A DNA stretch of 64,000 nt from Rhodopirellula sp. Its GTDB lineage: Bacteria > Planctomycetota > Planctomycetia > Pirellulales > Pirellulaceae. Made by a program: the position numbers and the translations under genes. Of the stretch, positions 26,698 through 36,104 are shown one piece after another; position 1 is the first letter of the stretch, and every line of letters starts with the position of its first letter. Below the pieces are notes generated by a model. The model saw nothing but the letters and a program-made list of their open reading frames with translations, did not search any database and had not been told where the DNA came from. Location: NCBI GenBank assembly GCA_002690925.1, contig NZGD01000237.1, forward strand, positions 1 through 64,000. The letters are read 5' to 3'.

Positions 26698-27133
26698 ATG
26701 TTGTCTCTATAACCCTTGTCTTATCCAACGCAGTCGGGAGCGGGTGACTCCGCGGCAGGTCGATTGTCTGTACCCCACGAACTAATGTCTCAGAGGACCA
26801 ATTGAACGGTTCAATCAGCTCTGCGATGAAAATCAGGGGTGGGTGCTGTCAAATTGGCGAATTTGTCGTTTCTTACACGTGTAGTAGCAAACCGTACGCC
26901 ACTTTCCTGGATTACGGCATTCTGTTTTTTCATCAGAATCCGAGATAGCTACGGTAGTGGTGTTCGAGCCAGCTTAGCGTGATTCTATCGGTTACGGTAA
27001 AAAGCGGGGATAGGAGCTTTCAGCTGCGATTTCCCGAAAAGCAACGTTATCGGTCTAAAATCAAACTTTTTTGCTTACGGCTCATTGTTTTCCAGCGGCA
27101 AGCGCAAATCGTTGTCATCTGGTCTTCTGTCAT
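26698..27133. other. Promoter region of clpC (436 bp)
   Basis: This noncoding stretch separates the TPR-like membrane gene from clpC, both leftward. It contains the perfect palindrome TACACGTGTA at 26874-26883, about 180 bases before the clpC start, a possible operator. No RNA gene or known heat-shock element is recognisable. Confidence 0.45.
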
Positions 27134-27721
27134 TTAGGCAGCATCATTTAGCTCGGACACATGGTTTTTTGTGTCAGTTTGTTCGGCTTCGTTTTCAGCT
27201 TCGACGGCTCGTGCCAAACGCTTGGATTCGGCCTCAATCTCCAGTAACCAAGTGTCAGCCACTTCCAGTCGGGATAATTCTCGTAGTAATACTTCAGCAG
27301 CTTCCAAACGACCCGTGTGACGGTAGACGCCGGTCAAAAGGAGCAACGCGGGAGGATCTCTCGGCTCTATTGCTAGCACATCGGTCAATAAACCTTCGGC
27401 CTCTTCCCATTGACCGCTGAGATACGCAATTCTCGCATCAGGGAATTGATCGGGTTCTTCCGACGTTTCGCGTGGGTTGATAAAGGTTGGTAATTCTCGA
27501 GCGGTGCGAATGATGTAAAAAAACAGCGTGATCAGCCCACCCCAGAAGGCTAAAGACACCAAACCGCTATGAATCCATCCGGGATACAGGTATCGCGCGA
27601 CGAGTATAAGGTTCACGACCAAGGTGAATGCAAATGCGGCGGGCAGGGCAGATAACCGCCCACGCCACCACAGTTCGGCCAGTCCCGGCCAAAAACACGT
27701 TGCATAGTATTTCGCTTCCAT
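27134..27721 (-). CDS. Membrane protein with TPR-like cytosolic domain
   Basis: A 195-residue protein with two transmembrane helices (about 24-45 and 53-75). A soluble part follows with a TPR-like helical pair (ARIAYLSGQWEEAEGLLTDVLAIEPRDPPALLLLTGVYRHTGRLEAAEVLLRE, split over about 95-150). It ends in an acidic, Glu-rich tail. The family is not named. Such proteins usually scaffold membrane complexes. It follows the helicase gene on the same strand after 115 bases, so the two may share a transcript. The ATG at 27721 has no better alternative. Confidence 0.65.
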   Translation of the reverse strand: MEAKYYATCFWPGLAELWWRGRLSALPAAFAFTLVVNLILVARYLYPGWIHSGLVSLAFWGGLITLFFYIIRTARELPTFINPRETSEEPDQFPDARIAYLSGQWEEAEGLLTDVLAIEPRDPPALLLLTGVYRHTGRLEAAEVLLRELSRLEVADTWLLEIEAESKRLARAVEAENEAEQTDTKNHVSELNDAA

Positions 27722-27836
27722 AGATCACTCTTTACGCCCAGCAACGACATAAAATCAAGGTGATTTGGTGATTTGATGAGGCATCGAATCTAATTTTTAT
27801 CCGTGGACAGCAGATCACGACACAGCCTTTGGTCGA

Positions 27837-29747
27837 TCATAGGATCCCGAATTCCCACACGGAGCGGTAAGCGTTTCGTGTTTCAAAGTGTTCGATCATA
27901 TCGGCATAGAATGGATGGGAAGCCAAAGTAGCACTATCACCGATAACAATCAGCTTCCGTCGGGCTCGCGTGAGGGCGACATTGGTTCGTCTAGTATCCG
28001 CCAGAAATCCGATTTCGCGATGGTGATTACTTCGGACCATCGTGACGATGATGACCTCCTTCTCCCGTCCTTGAAAACCATCAACAGTATCAATTTCCAA
28101 GCCAATCACATTTAGCTTGCCTCTTAGCAACCGGACTTGGGCAGCGTAAGGCGCGATGATACCCATTTCTTCTGGCGAGACGCCTGCTTCGATAAGGTCT
28201 CCGATCAGTTGAATGACAAGGTCAGCTTCTTTTGGATTCAGCTTGCTTTCGCCATCGGGTTCGAGCTGTTCCTCGTATTCAGCACCTGCCGTATCAATGA
28301 ATTCGAGTGGTGAATCCGTTAGTGGTTTTTCGACCACATCAGGCAGGTCACAGAGTCGGTGCTTTCGAATAGACGCATCGGCAATGAGTTTGCCGTCGTA
28401 AAAGGTATCGGAGGAGAATTGCATGATGGATTCATGCATGCGGTATTGAACTGTCAGTTGTCGATAGATGGATTCACCGTCGCGCTCGATCAGGCGTTGC
28501 ATCAGGGAATCTTTCATTCCTCGGGCAGCAGCCTGATCACTTAACACGGTGGGTGGTAGTTGGCAGTGGTCACCGGCGAGAATCAATTTCTCAGCCCGAA
28601 GAACAGCCTGCCAGACACTTGGTACCGTGCATTGGCAGGCTTCATCAATCACAACCAAGTCGAAAGATCGAGTGTTCAGGAGCTCATCGTCGATGGTGGT
28701 GGTTGTGCAAACGACATCAGCGGAATCAATGACGCTTTGGATCACTGATTTTTCCAATGATCGAATCTGACCCCGTAGTTTGCCGGCTTCAGCAAATAAT
28801 TCACGTCTTCGTCGGTGTCCATCACGTGAGCGGAATCCTTTTTCCGCAATGCGAATCAATTCTTTAACTTCGCGTCGCATATCTCGGACAACATCGGTTG
28901 ATGGATCGTTGTCTACCAATTCGTCCAAAGTGTGTCCCCGCAGGGACTCAAAGACGCGTGCCGGGTGTCCAACCCTGACAACAGCCGGCATGCGTGCAAC
29001 CAACTTCTCCAGCAGGTTATCGACAGCGGTGTTACTGGGTGCACAAGCCAGAACAGTCTGCCCATGTTGAACAGCTTGATAGATCAATTCGGCAAGTGTT
29101 GTTGTCTTTCCAGTTCCGGGTGGTCCATGGATGACAGCAACATCTTTCGATGCAAGTCCAAAGGCTACAGCATCCAGCTGCGGTGGATTGAGCGTCGTCA
29201 GGCAGTTTTTGACGGTGTTGCTTTCGGCAAATCTTGCTTCTCGTTTTCCAAGCAGCACATCCCGTAGTTTGGCGGGTCGGCCAGTCGCGAGTCGAGCTTT
29301 GGCCATTGCAGCTGATTGTCTTCGCCTTGTGGTTTCATCGGGCGACAAGTCGATTCTGTACCGCTTGCCCTCGGGCCACGTATCGGTCGCCACCTGAATG
29401 GTGTGATGTTTACGGCGACTGACGACACCAGCGACACCCTTATCAGCAGGATTATCGTTATCCGATACCACCACAGGCGAGCCAACCTTCAGGCGATTCA
29501 TGGGAAGGCCTTGGTCCCCCGGTTTGCTGAAGTCAAGTAACAAACGACCCGCCAAGCCAGTTTGATGGTCTTGCATTTGAAGTCCGATTACCGTTTCGCC
29601 TGTCTTTTCTACATGCGTTTGGGATCGGATCTTTCGGCGTCGAGCCATACGCTCCCGTTCGGCTTCCCCTTCGAGTTCTAACCAGTACCCAAGTTCATCA
29701 AAGTACGGATCAAGGTCAGGATTTTGATCGAGCGGAAAATGCGACAT
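27837..29747 (-). CDS. SF1 DNA/RNA helicase of the UPF1/IGHMBP2 type
   Basis: A 636-residue protein. The N-terminal 150 residues include an OB-like beta part (GRLLLDFSKPGDQGLP, SPVVVSDNDN). The helicase core has motif I GPPGTGKTTTLAEL, motif II VVIDEACQC, motif III GDHCQLPPTV, motif IV-like VQYRMHESIMQFSS, motif V VDGFQGREKEVIIVTMVRS and motif VI NVALTRARRKLIVIGD. Enzymes of this group unwind nucleic acids 5' to 3'; bacterial members are poorly studied. The motif set is complete, so it should be active. It lies upstream of the TPR-like membrane gene on the same strand. Confidence 0.9.
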   Translation of the reverse strand: MSHFPLDQNPDLDPYFDELGYWLELEGEAERERMARRRKIRSQTHVEKTGETVIGLQMQDHQTGLAGRLLLDFSKPGDQGLPMNRLKVGSPVVVSDNDNPADKGVAGVVSRRKHHTIQVATDTWPEGKRYRIDLSPDETTRRRQSAAMAKARLATGRPAKLRDVLLGKREARFAESNTVKNCLTTLNPPQLDAVAFGLASKDVAVIHGPPGTGKTTTLAELIYQAVQHGQTVLACAPSNTAVDNLLEKLVARMPAVVRVGHPARVFESLRGHTLDELVDNDPSTDVVRDMRREVKELIRIAEKGFRSRDGHRRRRELFAEAGKLRGQIRSLEKSVIQSVIDSADVVCTTTTIDDELLNTRSFDLVVIDEACQCTVPSVWQAVLRAEKLILAGDHCQLPPTVLSDQAAARGMKDSLMQRLIERDGESIYRQLTVQYRMHESIMQFSSDTFYDGKLIADASIRKHRLCDLPDVVEKPLTDSPLEFIDTAGAEYEEQLEPDGESKLNPKEADLVIQLIGDLIEAGVSPEEMGIIAPYAAQVRLLRGKLNVIGLEIDTVDGFQGREKEVIIVTMVRSNHHREIGFLADTRRTNVALTRARRKLIVIGDSATLASHPFYADMIEHFETRNAYRSVWEFGIL

Positions 29748-29789
29748 GCAAAGAAAGCCTGATTCTGGTAACGATAACGGAGCAAAGAG

Positions 29790-30104
29790 ATGATAGTTGC
29801 AAATACTGAGAAGATCGGATGTCAGACCAATATGCTGAAAACAATATTAATTTGGACCGCACTGAGCAGTTGCGTGACAGCTGGACTGTATGTTTGGGAC
29901 AAAAGAATGGCAGTTCACGAACGCGGTCGTATTTCAGAACGGACGTTGCTCTTGTGGTGTCTGTTGGGTGGTTGGCCGGGAGCTTGGATCACAGGAAATC
30001 GAATTCGCCATAAGACTCGTAAGCAGTCCTACCGAATCAGGTTTGGTATCTGCGTCGTGATTAATCTTGTGGCTGCGATTGGAATTTTTTGGTTGGGAAA
30101 TTGA
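29790..30104 (+). CDS. DUF1294 small membrane protein
   Basis: A 104-residue protein with three hydrophobic segments and the DUF1294 core YVWDKRMAVHERGRISERTLL, GGWPGAWI and KTRKQSYRIRF. The function is unknown; in some bacteria the domain is fused to a cold-shock domain. GGAG seven bases before the ATG at 29790 supports this start; a second ATG at 29832 would begin directly at the first helix. It is followed after 18 bases by the acetyltransferase gene, and the two probably form an operon divergent from the helicase. Confidence 0.82.
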   Translation: MIVANTEKIGCQTNMLKTILIWTALSSCVTAGLYVWDKRMAVHERGRISERTLLLWCLLGGWPGAWITGNRIRHKTRKQSYRIRFGICVVINLVAAIGIFWLGN

Positions 30105-30122
30105 CTTTTGGGAACATAACAG

Positions 30123-30554
30123 ATGGAATTTGTTGAAATCGATTGGAATAGCAATCTCTACAGCCAGGAAATTGAACTGCGTGATCGTTTGTTGCGAGCC
30201 CCTTTGGGGCTCGCATTCTCGTCAGAGGAATTAGCAGCGGAGTCATCAGAATTGCATTTCGCTCTGGTGGATGAGGAGCAGGTTCGAGCTTGTGCTGTCA
30301 TCGTTCCTCTTTCCGCTGATTTGGCTAAGCTACGACAGATGGCTGTTCACGAAAACTATCAACGACAAGGTCTCGGTTCCAGTCTTATACACCAGATAGA
30401 GTTAGCACTACAGCGACGAGGCTTCCCAAAGATTGAATTGAATGCTCGCGAAGAGGCGGTTGCTTTCTATCAGGGCTTGGGCTACCAGACGGTGGGCGAC
30501 CGTTTCATGGAGGTGGGAATACCTCATTGGAAAATGCATCACGAGCTGGGTTAG
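30123..30554 (+). CDS. GNAT family N-acetyltransferase
   Basis: A 143-residue enzyme with the acetyl-CoA binding loop QRQGLGS (80-86, after LRQMAVHENY) and the C-terminal AVAFYQGLGYQTVGDRFMEVGIPHWKM, typical of GNAT proteins related to ElaA and YjcF. It transfers acetyl from acetyl-CoA to an amine; the substrate cannot be predicted. It is probably translated together with the DUF1294 gene 18 bases upstream. Confidence 0.88.
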   Translation: MEFVEIDWNSNLYSQEIELRDRLLRAPLGLAFSSEELAAESSELHFALVDEEQVRACAVIVPLSADLAKLRQMAVHENYQRQGLGSSLIHQIELALQRRGFPKIELNAREEAVAFYQGLGYQTVGDRFMEVGIPHWKMHHELG

Positions 30555-30627
30555 CCTGCCACACCTTCAAAATTAATTGGGGTCGCTGGCGGCTGGTAAC
30601 ACGCGTCTTGATCCAATTGGCCGGTTC

Positions 30628-31878
30628 TCAAGAGTCGTGGTCAAGGACCCACTGCTCGACATCCGAAGTCATTGGCAGATCTTCCAAACGCGTATCACCC
30701 AGTTCTTCATCCAGAATCTTTAGCAGGATCTTACGTAGGATTGGATTATTAATGTCCGCTGAGTTTGCATCACGAACTGGTCGGATAATGTACTCAGCGA
30801 ACGCGAATTCCCCATCGGCAATAAAATCGCGTGCAAAAGACATCCGACGTTGAAGTTCTGAACTTCGCTCAGAGGTGTTCTGGTAGGTATCCTCAATCAG
30901 CCCGACCACATGAAGAAAGCGTTGTGAATCCACCGGAATGAGTGACTCCGTTTTGACGTAGCGAAAAATTCCGCCACTGAGTTTCGCAATCTGTTCCATG
31001 GCATCCTTGGTGAATGGATTTTCAAATGAGATGCTGTGGATGGGAATCGATGACATGTAGGTGGCAATTCCATCCGAGACACTCAGTTGTGATCTTTCTC
31101 CATTGGTAAGTAGCCAACCCGTTTCCGTGAGCGGTGTATTGGGGTAATTAAATTGTCCATCTGACAGCAAGAAAATTGCGTCAGGTTGCATCATTTTCGC
31201 CAACGATAAGGCATCCCTCGGATCAGTCCCCGAACTCAATTTGACATCGTCGAGCCAACGACTCAATCTGTTCTCGTGATGCTTTTCAGCTTTTATCCAA
31301 GCAGGTGGCCGATCGTACCGCATCGTTTTGGTCCGCCAGGAAAATAGAAGTACCGTGTAACTCTGTTCCGAAGTCAGATCTGATACTGATCGGAGTAATT
31401 CTTCTTTGGCACGTCGATATCGTGCCATGTTACGTGCATCCATGCTTAATGAAATATCGACGACGAATACAAATTTGCTACCAATCGCTTCCGATCCGAA
31501 GAAGTTAGCGATCGAAGTTGATTCTTGATTTTCTTCGATTTCCTCTTTTAGATCTGTCTGATCAGCGACGTCCATCATGGTGTCTGAGAGAGCTTCCAAT
31601 AGCAGATCTGAAATGGTGGAATCAGTTGATCTAGCAGGCTCTTCCCCGCCGACGATGACTGGGTCAACCGGTTTGACCGTTTGAGGTAATTTCAGGGACA
31701 CTGTGCTGCTGGGGGCGCTCAGTGAAGCTGTGAGACGAATCGAGGCCCGAGGTTTTCCTTCAAAAGCAAGCAACCACAAGATGAGGGCAAGTAAGCCATG
31801 AAGTACCAACGACATCAGCGGCGGGAGCAACCGGGTTTTCGATGGCTGGTCGTCATTTTCTAGGTCTTCAAGGACCAT
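30628..31878 (-). CDS. Membrane-anchored von Willebrand factor A domain protein
   Basis: About 416 residues from the ATG at 31878. One transmembrane helix near the N-terminus (MSLVLHGLLALILWLLAFEG) is followed by a Ser/Thr-rich linker. The VWA domain comes next with a complete metal-binding site: DISLSMD (DxSxS), SSGTDPRDAL (Thr) and FLLSDGQF (Asp). A helical C-terminal part (about 330-416) contains RDFIADGEFAFAEYII. VWA domains bind partner proteins through the metal. The frame extends to a TTG at 31989, which would overlap the end of hrpA by 65 bases; the ATG that avoids the overlap is preferred. Its function is unknown; it lies last in a leftward run after an SLC13 permease and hrpA. Confidence 0.75.
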   Translation of the reverse strand: MVLEDLENDDQPSKTRLLPPLMSLVLHGLLALILWLLAFEGKPRASIRLTASLSAPSSTVSLKLPQTVKPVDPVIVGGEEPARSTDSTISDLLLEALSDTMMDVADQTDLKEEIEENQESTSIANFFGSEAIGSKFVFVVDISLSMDARNMARYRRAKEELLRSVSDLTSEQSYTVLLFSWRTKTMRYDRPPAWIKAEKHHENRLSRWLDDVKLSSGTDPRDALSLAKMMQPDAIFLLSDGQFNYPNTPLTETGWLLTNGERSQLSVSDGIATYMSSIPIHSISFENPFTKDAMEQIAKLSGGIFRYVKTESLIPVDSQRFLHVVGLIEDTYQNTSERSSELQRRMSFARDFIADGEFAFAEYIIRPVRDANSADINNPILRKILLKILDEELGDTRLEDLPMTSDVEQWVLDHDS

Positions 31879-31924
31879 GGGAGAATCGTACTTTTCAGAT
31901 GAGCGTGAAAATCGCTTGTTAAAC

Positions 31925-34900
31925 TTAGCGTAGCAACTTTTCACATCGTTGCGGTGAGATTTTGATAGAAGTCCCCAGGGGTTGTGCAAACATGCTAACT
32001 CTCAATTCCTCGATCATCCACCGAAATTCGGACATTGCCTGACGGTCTGGGCTTTGTTCTTTTTCAGGGATCATCATTAGCCAACGTCGTGTCAGATCAG
32101 TGATGGTGTCGGTGGCACTACGGTCTCGCGATGCAGCACCGCTTTTTACTTTTTCAAGGCGGTAAGCGATGCCTTTCATGTATCGCGGGTAATGTTTTAA
32201 CCATTCCCACGGCGTACATGAAAGAAACCTGGGGTGTATCAACCAATCGATCTGTTGTTGCACATCGCTGCTGACATTTGCCATTCGCTCACTTCCCCGG
32301 GAGTTTTCCAACTCACGCCGGACGATGAACGTATGCTCAGCAAAATTACCTAGCCAAGCTGCGACATCTTGCGTAGCAATGGCGATGCGCTGACCCCGAT
32401 CCTGTCGACGTGAATTGAATTCATCATGTGTACGCACGACCGGCATGTTTTCCACGAATGCAATTCTGGCTACCAGATCAATGAGAGAATTTTCAAGATC
32501 ATCAGCTTTAAGCAGTCCTGAAAGTTTGACTTTGATTGCCTGTAAATCTGGCAACCAACGCACTTGGTTGCGGAGTTCTTTGCGTTCACTTAAAGCGTAT
32601 AGTTTTGTGACACCGTTCAAGATCGCTACTTCGGCAGTTGCTTGATCAGCAAACAGATCAGTTGCCACCTTGTCCCCCTGAATTCGCAATCCCGGATACT
32701 GTGCGACTTGAACACCGCCTCGCAACCGGATCACCTCAACTGGCAGCATTTCGATCTCAAAGTCAGTCATGGAGGTACGGGCCCATGATTCATCTGCTGG
32801 ATCTGTTTGTGTCACATTGGACGATGAATGTGTGTCATCAAATTGCTGCTGCAATTCGGTGACTTGTCGGCTTTCAGCAATCAGTTCACCGTCATCGTCA
32901 ACAACCTGAACCAGCATATTGAACTGTTGACCCATCTTTTCAGCTTGAAAATCGGTTGCCCGAATGGGCGTGTCAGCATGTTCCGACATGGCAGCACAGA
33001 CCGTTTCCATGAAAGGTACTTTTCCGTAATTTGGCTCCAACTCGTTAGCGATCTTTTTGGCCACATCAGCGGCCGGTACAAGGTTGCGTCGAATACGTTT
33101 GGGTAATGATTTGATCATGCTGATCAATTTTGGCTGAAGCAGTCCCGGCACTAACCAACCGAGCCGATCGTCACTGATTTGCGACAAGGCTGATTGATGG
33201 ACTGTCATACTGACTCCGTCTCGTTCGGAACCAGGTTCGAAATGGTAATCGAGAGGTAGTTTTGAATTGCCCACGGTGAGCACGTCGGGGAATTCATTTT
33301 CGCCCGGAGTTTCAAAGGCTAGATCCAGCACATCGACCGGACGCATGTAAATACCGCCGGATTCAGTTGACGGGGCAGTACTTTCCAACCATTGGGTGAG
33401 CCAGTTGGTTTCGATAGGGCCTTTGGCCCACGGTGGTGTGATGGTTTCACGGTCAAGCTTTTCGAGTCGACCTCGGTCACAGACATTTTCGGGTAATTGT
33501 GATTGGTAGAACTTGGCAATTTGATAGCTGTCAACGACAAGATCTCGGCGCCGAGTTTTTGCAGCCAGTTTCTCGATCGCGTCGAGCATGGCTTGGTTAT
33601 ATCTGACGAATTTTGCTGTGGTTCGTAACTGTCTTTCAACGAGTCCGTGTTCAATCATCAGAGTGCGGGCGGTGACTGAATCCAGCGGTGGCAACGGAAC
33701 ACGGCGTCGGGTGACGATGGGTAGTCCGAACAAGAACATGTTTTCATAGCAAAACGCGCCCCCGGATTTCGTACTCCAGTGTGGATCCTGATGAGAGCGT
33801 TTGAGCAGATGACCAGCGATCTTCTCAATCCATGCGGGATCGATCCGTGCAACAGTACGGGCAAACTGCCGAGAGGTTTCGACGAGTTCACCAGCGATCA
33901 CCCATTTGGGCTTGGTATTGGACACGCCACTGCCTGGCCAGAGAAACAGTTTTAGACCACCTGCACCGTTGTATTCATTTTTCTCACCCGCCATGGCGAT
34001 GCCCGATAATAACCCGGTCATCAACGATTGATGGATAGCAGCATAACGATCGTCATCGACGATGCGCGTTTGGTCATCGCTGTACTGAATGGTACCGATC
34101 GATCGTCTGCGGTTTTTTGATCGATGGGATCCCGCCGATGCGGCCATTTCTTTGAGTTGTCGGTAAACGTCCGACCATTCTCGCATTCGATTGGGTGACA
34201 GAAACTGTTTCCGAAGCACGCGAGTTAATTTGTTGCGACTATGATCGCTGCGGGCTTGTTCATAGTAACGCCATAATCGGAGATAAGATAAAAAGTCACT
34301 TCGGCTGTCAATGAATGCGGCGTGTGCTTCGTCCGCCGCTTGCTTTTTCTCTGGGGGGCGGTCACGTGGATCCTGAATTTCGAGTGCCGCAGCGATGGGT
34401 AGAACTTCTGGTAGCACACCATTTTCATCGGCAGCCAGAATCATTCGACCGACGCGTGGATCGACTGGGAATCGTCCCAGTTGCCTTCCGATGTCGGTGA
34501 GTTGCTGTTTTGTGTCCAGTGCTCCCAGTTCAAACAGGGTGCGGATTCCTTCACGAATGGCTTCAGATCTTGGCGGATCAAGCAGAGGAAATTCCTCGAG
34601 TTTTCCCAGTTTCAAGGTTTTTGTTTGCAACACGACCGAGGCAAGATTGGTGCGTCTGATTTCGGGCGTGGTGAACTCATCACGCGACTCGTAATCTTCC
34701 TGTGAATACAGTCTGATACAGACACCGGGTCCGATTCGACCACATCTTCCGGCTCGTTGATCAGCACTGGCTCTGCTGACTGGTTCGATGGGCAGTCGCT
34801 GCATTTTGCTTCGGGCACTGTACCGGCTGATGCGAGCTGTACCCGAATCGATGACGTACCTGATGCCCGGAACCGTTAAAGAACTCTCAGCAACATTGGT

Positions 34901-36064
34901 TGCAAAAATGATCCGGCGTTTACCGCCCTGTGGGTGAAAGATTCTTTGCTGTTCGGATTGTGGCAGGCGAGCATAAAGAGGCAGCAAGTCAACCTGTTTC
35001 TCCATTCCCAGCCGATGATAATGAGAGCCGACACGGTGAGAAACTTCCCGAATGTCGCGTTCAGTGGGTAGGAAAACAAGCATGTCTCCAGGTCCACTCC
35101 GCCCTGCTGTTTCGATTCCTTTGATTACATGCTGAGAAAGATCAGGAACTCGTGTTTCATCAGCAACCACTTCTTCCCATGGCAGGTAAACCATTTCGAC
35201 GGGAAATCCACGACCCTCCACGTTAACAATGGGAGCAGGACCGAGCTCATCAGAGAAGTGTTCTGAGAACCTGTCAGCATCAATCGTCGCAGAGGTGATG
35301 ACGATCTTGAGGTCGCTTCTTTTGCCCTGCAGCCGTCGCAGGAAGCCCAGCAGAAAATCAATGTTCAAAGAACGCTCGTGCGCTTCGTCAATGATGATTG
35401 CATCGTAAGCGTCGAGGAAATGATCAGATTGGGTTTCCGCCAGTAGAATTCCATCGGTCATCGATTTGACCAGCGAACGCTCGCTGGTTTGATCGCCGAA
35501 TCGGACCTGATAGCCCACCAATTCACCCAGTGGGGTTTGTAGTTCTTCTGCAAGCCGCGTGGCGATACTGCGTGCAGCAAGTCGGCGAGGTTGAGTATGG
35601 CCAATCATGGCCTTGCGACCCAATCCTGATTCCAGCAGGATCTTAGGCAACTGGGTACTCTTACCACTTCCCGTTTCTCCACAAACCACAATCACTTGGC
35701 GGCTGCGAATCAACTCAATCAGCTCATCACGATGTTGGCTGATCGGTAGTTCATCGGAGTATTCAATACAGGGCTGAGCTGCTATCCGCGTGGCATGCAG
35801 ATCGACTGACTTTTTTAGTTGTGCCTCGTACTCATCCACAGACAACCGTTGCTGTGCGCGCTTCAATCGGTACTGATCGACTCGCATTGCATTATCGATC
35901 GTTAGCTCTAACGCAGTGCTGTCATTAGCAGTGCTGTCATTTTGTGGCGCCTGGTTTTGCGGTGTTCGCTGTGGGCGCGATGCCGCATTGAGGGAAGGGC
36001 TCTGTGGACGGAATTTCATAGCTTTTGCATCGCCAACTGCGACATCATCAATGGAGATAGGCAT
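31925..36064 (-). CDS. hrpA: ATP-dependent RNA helicase HrpA
   Basis: A 1379-residue DEAH-box helicase. Walker A is GETGSGKS (129-136), followed by the DEAH box (IIIDEAHERSLNIDFLL), SATIDADRFSEHF, and motif VI QRAGRCGRIGPGVCIRLYS. A helicase-associated domain and the large C-terminal DUF3418/OB region (about 700-1379) define HrpA rather than HrpB. HrpA acts on mRNA and on stalled ribosomes. The first 60 residues are a Gln/Asn/Thr-rich extension containing a duplicated NDSTA motif from a short DNA direct repeat (35916-35945 region). The length is slightly above the usual 1300. It sits 40 bases downstream of the SLC13 gene. Confidence 0.95.
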   Translation of the reverse strand: MPISIDDVAVGDAKAMKFRPQSPSLNAASRPQRTPQNQAPQNDSTANDSTALELTIDNAMRVDQYRLKRAQQRLSVDEYEAQLKKSVDLHATRIAAQPCIEYSDELPISQHRDELIELIRSRQVIVVCGETGSGKSTQLPKILLESGLGRKAMIGHTQPRRLAARSIATRLAEELQTPLGELVGYQVRFGDQTSERSLVKSMTDGILLAETQSDHFLDAYDAIIIDEAHERSLNIDFLLGFLRRLQGKRSDLKIVITSATIDADRFSEHFSDELGPAPIVNVEGRGFPVEMVYLPWEEVVADETRVPDLSQHVIKGIETAGRSGPGDMLVFLPTERDIREVSHRVGSHYHRLGMEKQVDLLPLYARLPQSEQQRIFHPQGGKRRIIFATNVAESSLTVPGIRYVIDSGTARISRYSARSKMQRLPIEPVSRASADQRAGRCGRIGPGVCIRLYSQEDYESRDEFTTPEIRRTNLASVVLQTKTLKLGKLEEFPLLDPPRSEAIREGIRTLFELGALDTKQQLTDIGRQLGRFPVDPRVGRMILAADENGVLPEVLPIAAALEIQDPRDRPPEKKQAADEAHAAFIDSRSDFLSYLRLWRYYEQARSDHSRNKLTRVLRKQFLSPNRMREWSDVYRQLKEMAASAGSHRSKNRRRSIGTIQYSDDQTRIVDDDRYAAIHQSLMTGLLSGIAMAGEKNEYNGAGGLKLFLWPGSGVSNTKPKWVIAGELVETSRQFARTVARIDPAWIEKIAGHLLKRSHQDPHWSTKSGGAFCYENMFLFGLPIVTRRRVPLPPLDSVTARTLMIEHGLVERQLRTTAKFVRYNQAMLDAIEKLAAKTRRRDLVVDSYQIAKFYQSQLPENVCDRGRLEKLDRETITPPWAKGPIETNWLTQWLESTAPSTESGGIYMRPVDVLDLAFETPGENEFPDVLTVGNSKLPLDYHFEPGSERDGVSMTVHQSALSQISDDRLGWLVPGLLQPKLISMIKSLPKRIRRNLVPAADVAKKIANELEPNYGKVPFMETVCAAMSEHADTPIRATDFQAEKMGQQFNMLVQVVDDDGELIAESRQVTELQQQFDDTHSSSNVTQTDPADESWARTSMTDFEIEMLPVEVIRLRGGVQVAQYPGLRIQGDKVATDLFADQATAEVAILNGVTKLYALSERKELRNQVRWLPDLQAIKVKLSGLLKADDLENSLIDLVARIAFVENMPVVRTHDEFNSRRQDRGQRIAIATQDVAAWLGNFAEHTFIVRRELENSRGSERMANVSSDVQQQIDWLIHPRFLSCTPWEWLKHYPRYMKGIAYRLEKVKSGAASRDRSATDTITDLTRRWLMMIPEKEQSPDRQAMSEFRWMIEELRVSMFAQPLGTSIKISPQRCEKLLR

Positions 36065-36104
36065 AGGCTGCTATTTGGTGCAGACTCACAACCTGTGGGC
36101 GGTA

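Noticed and set aside
25804..26712. Long open frame (302 codons) on the plus strand inside clpC
   Set aside because: It is fully antisense to a conserved gene, and its product has no family resemblance; its openness follows from the codon bias of clpC.
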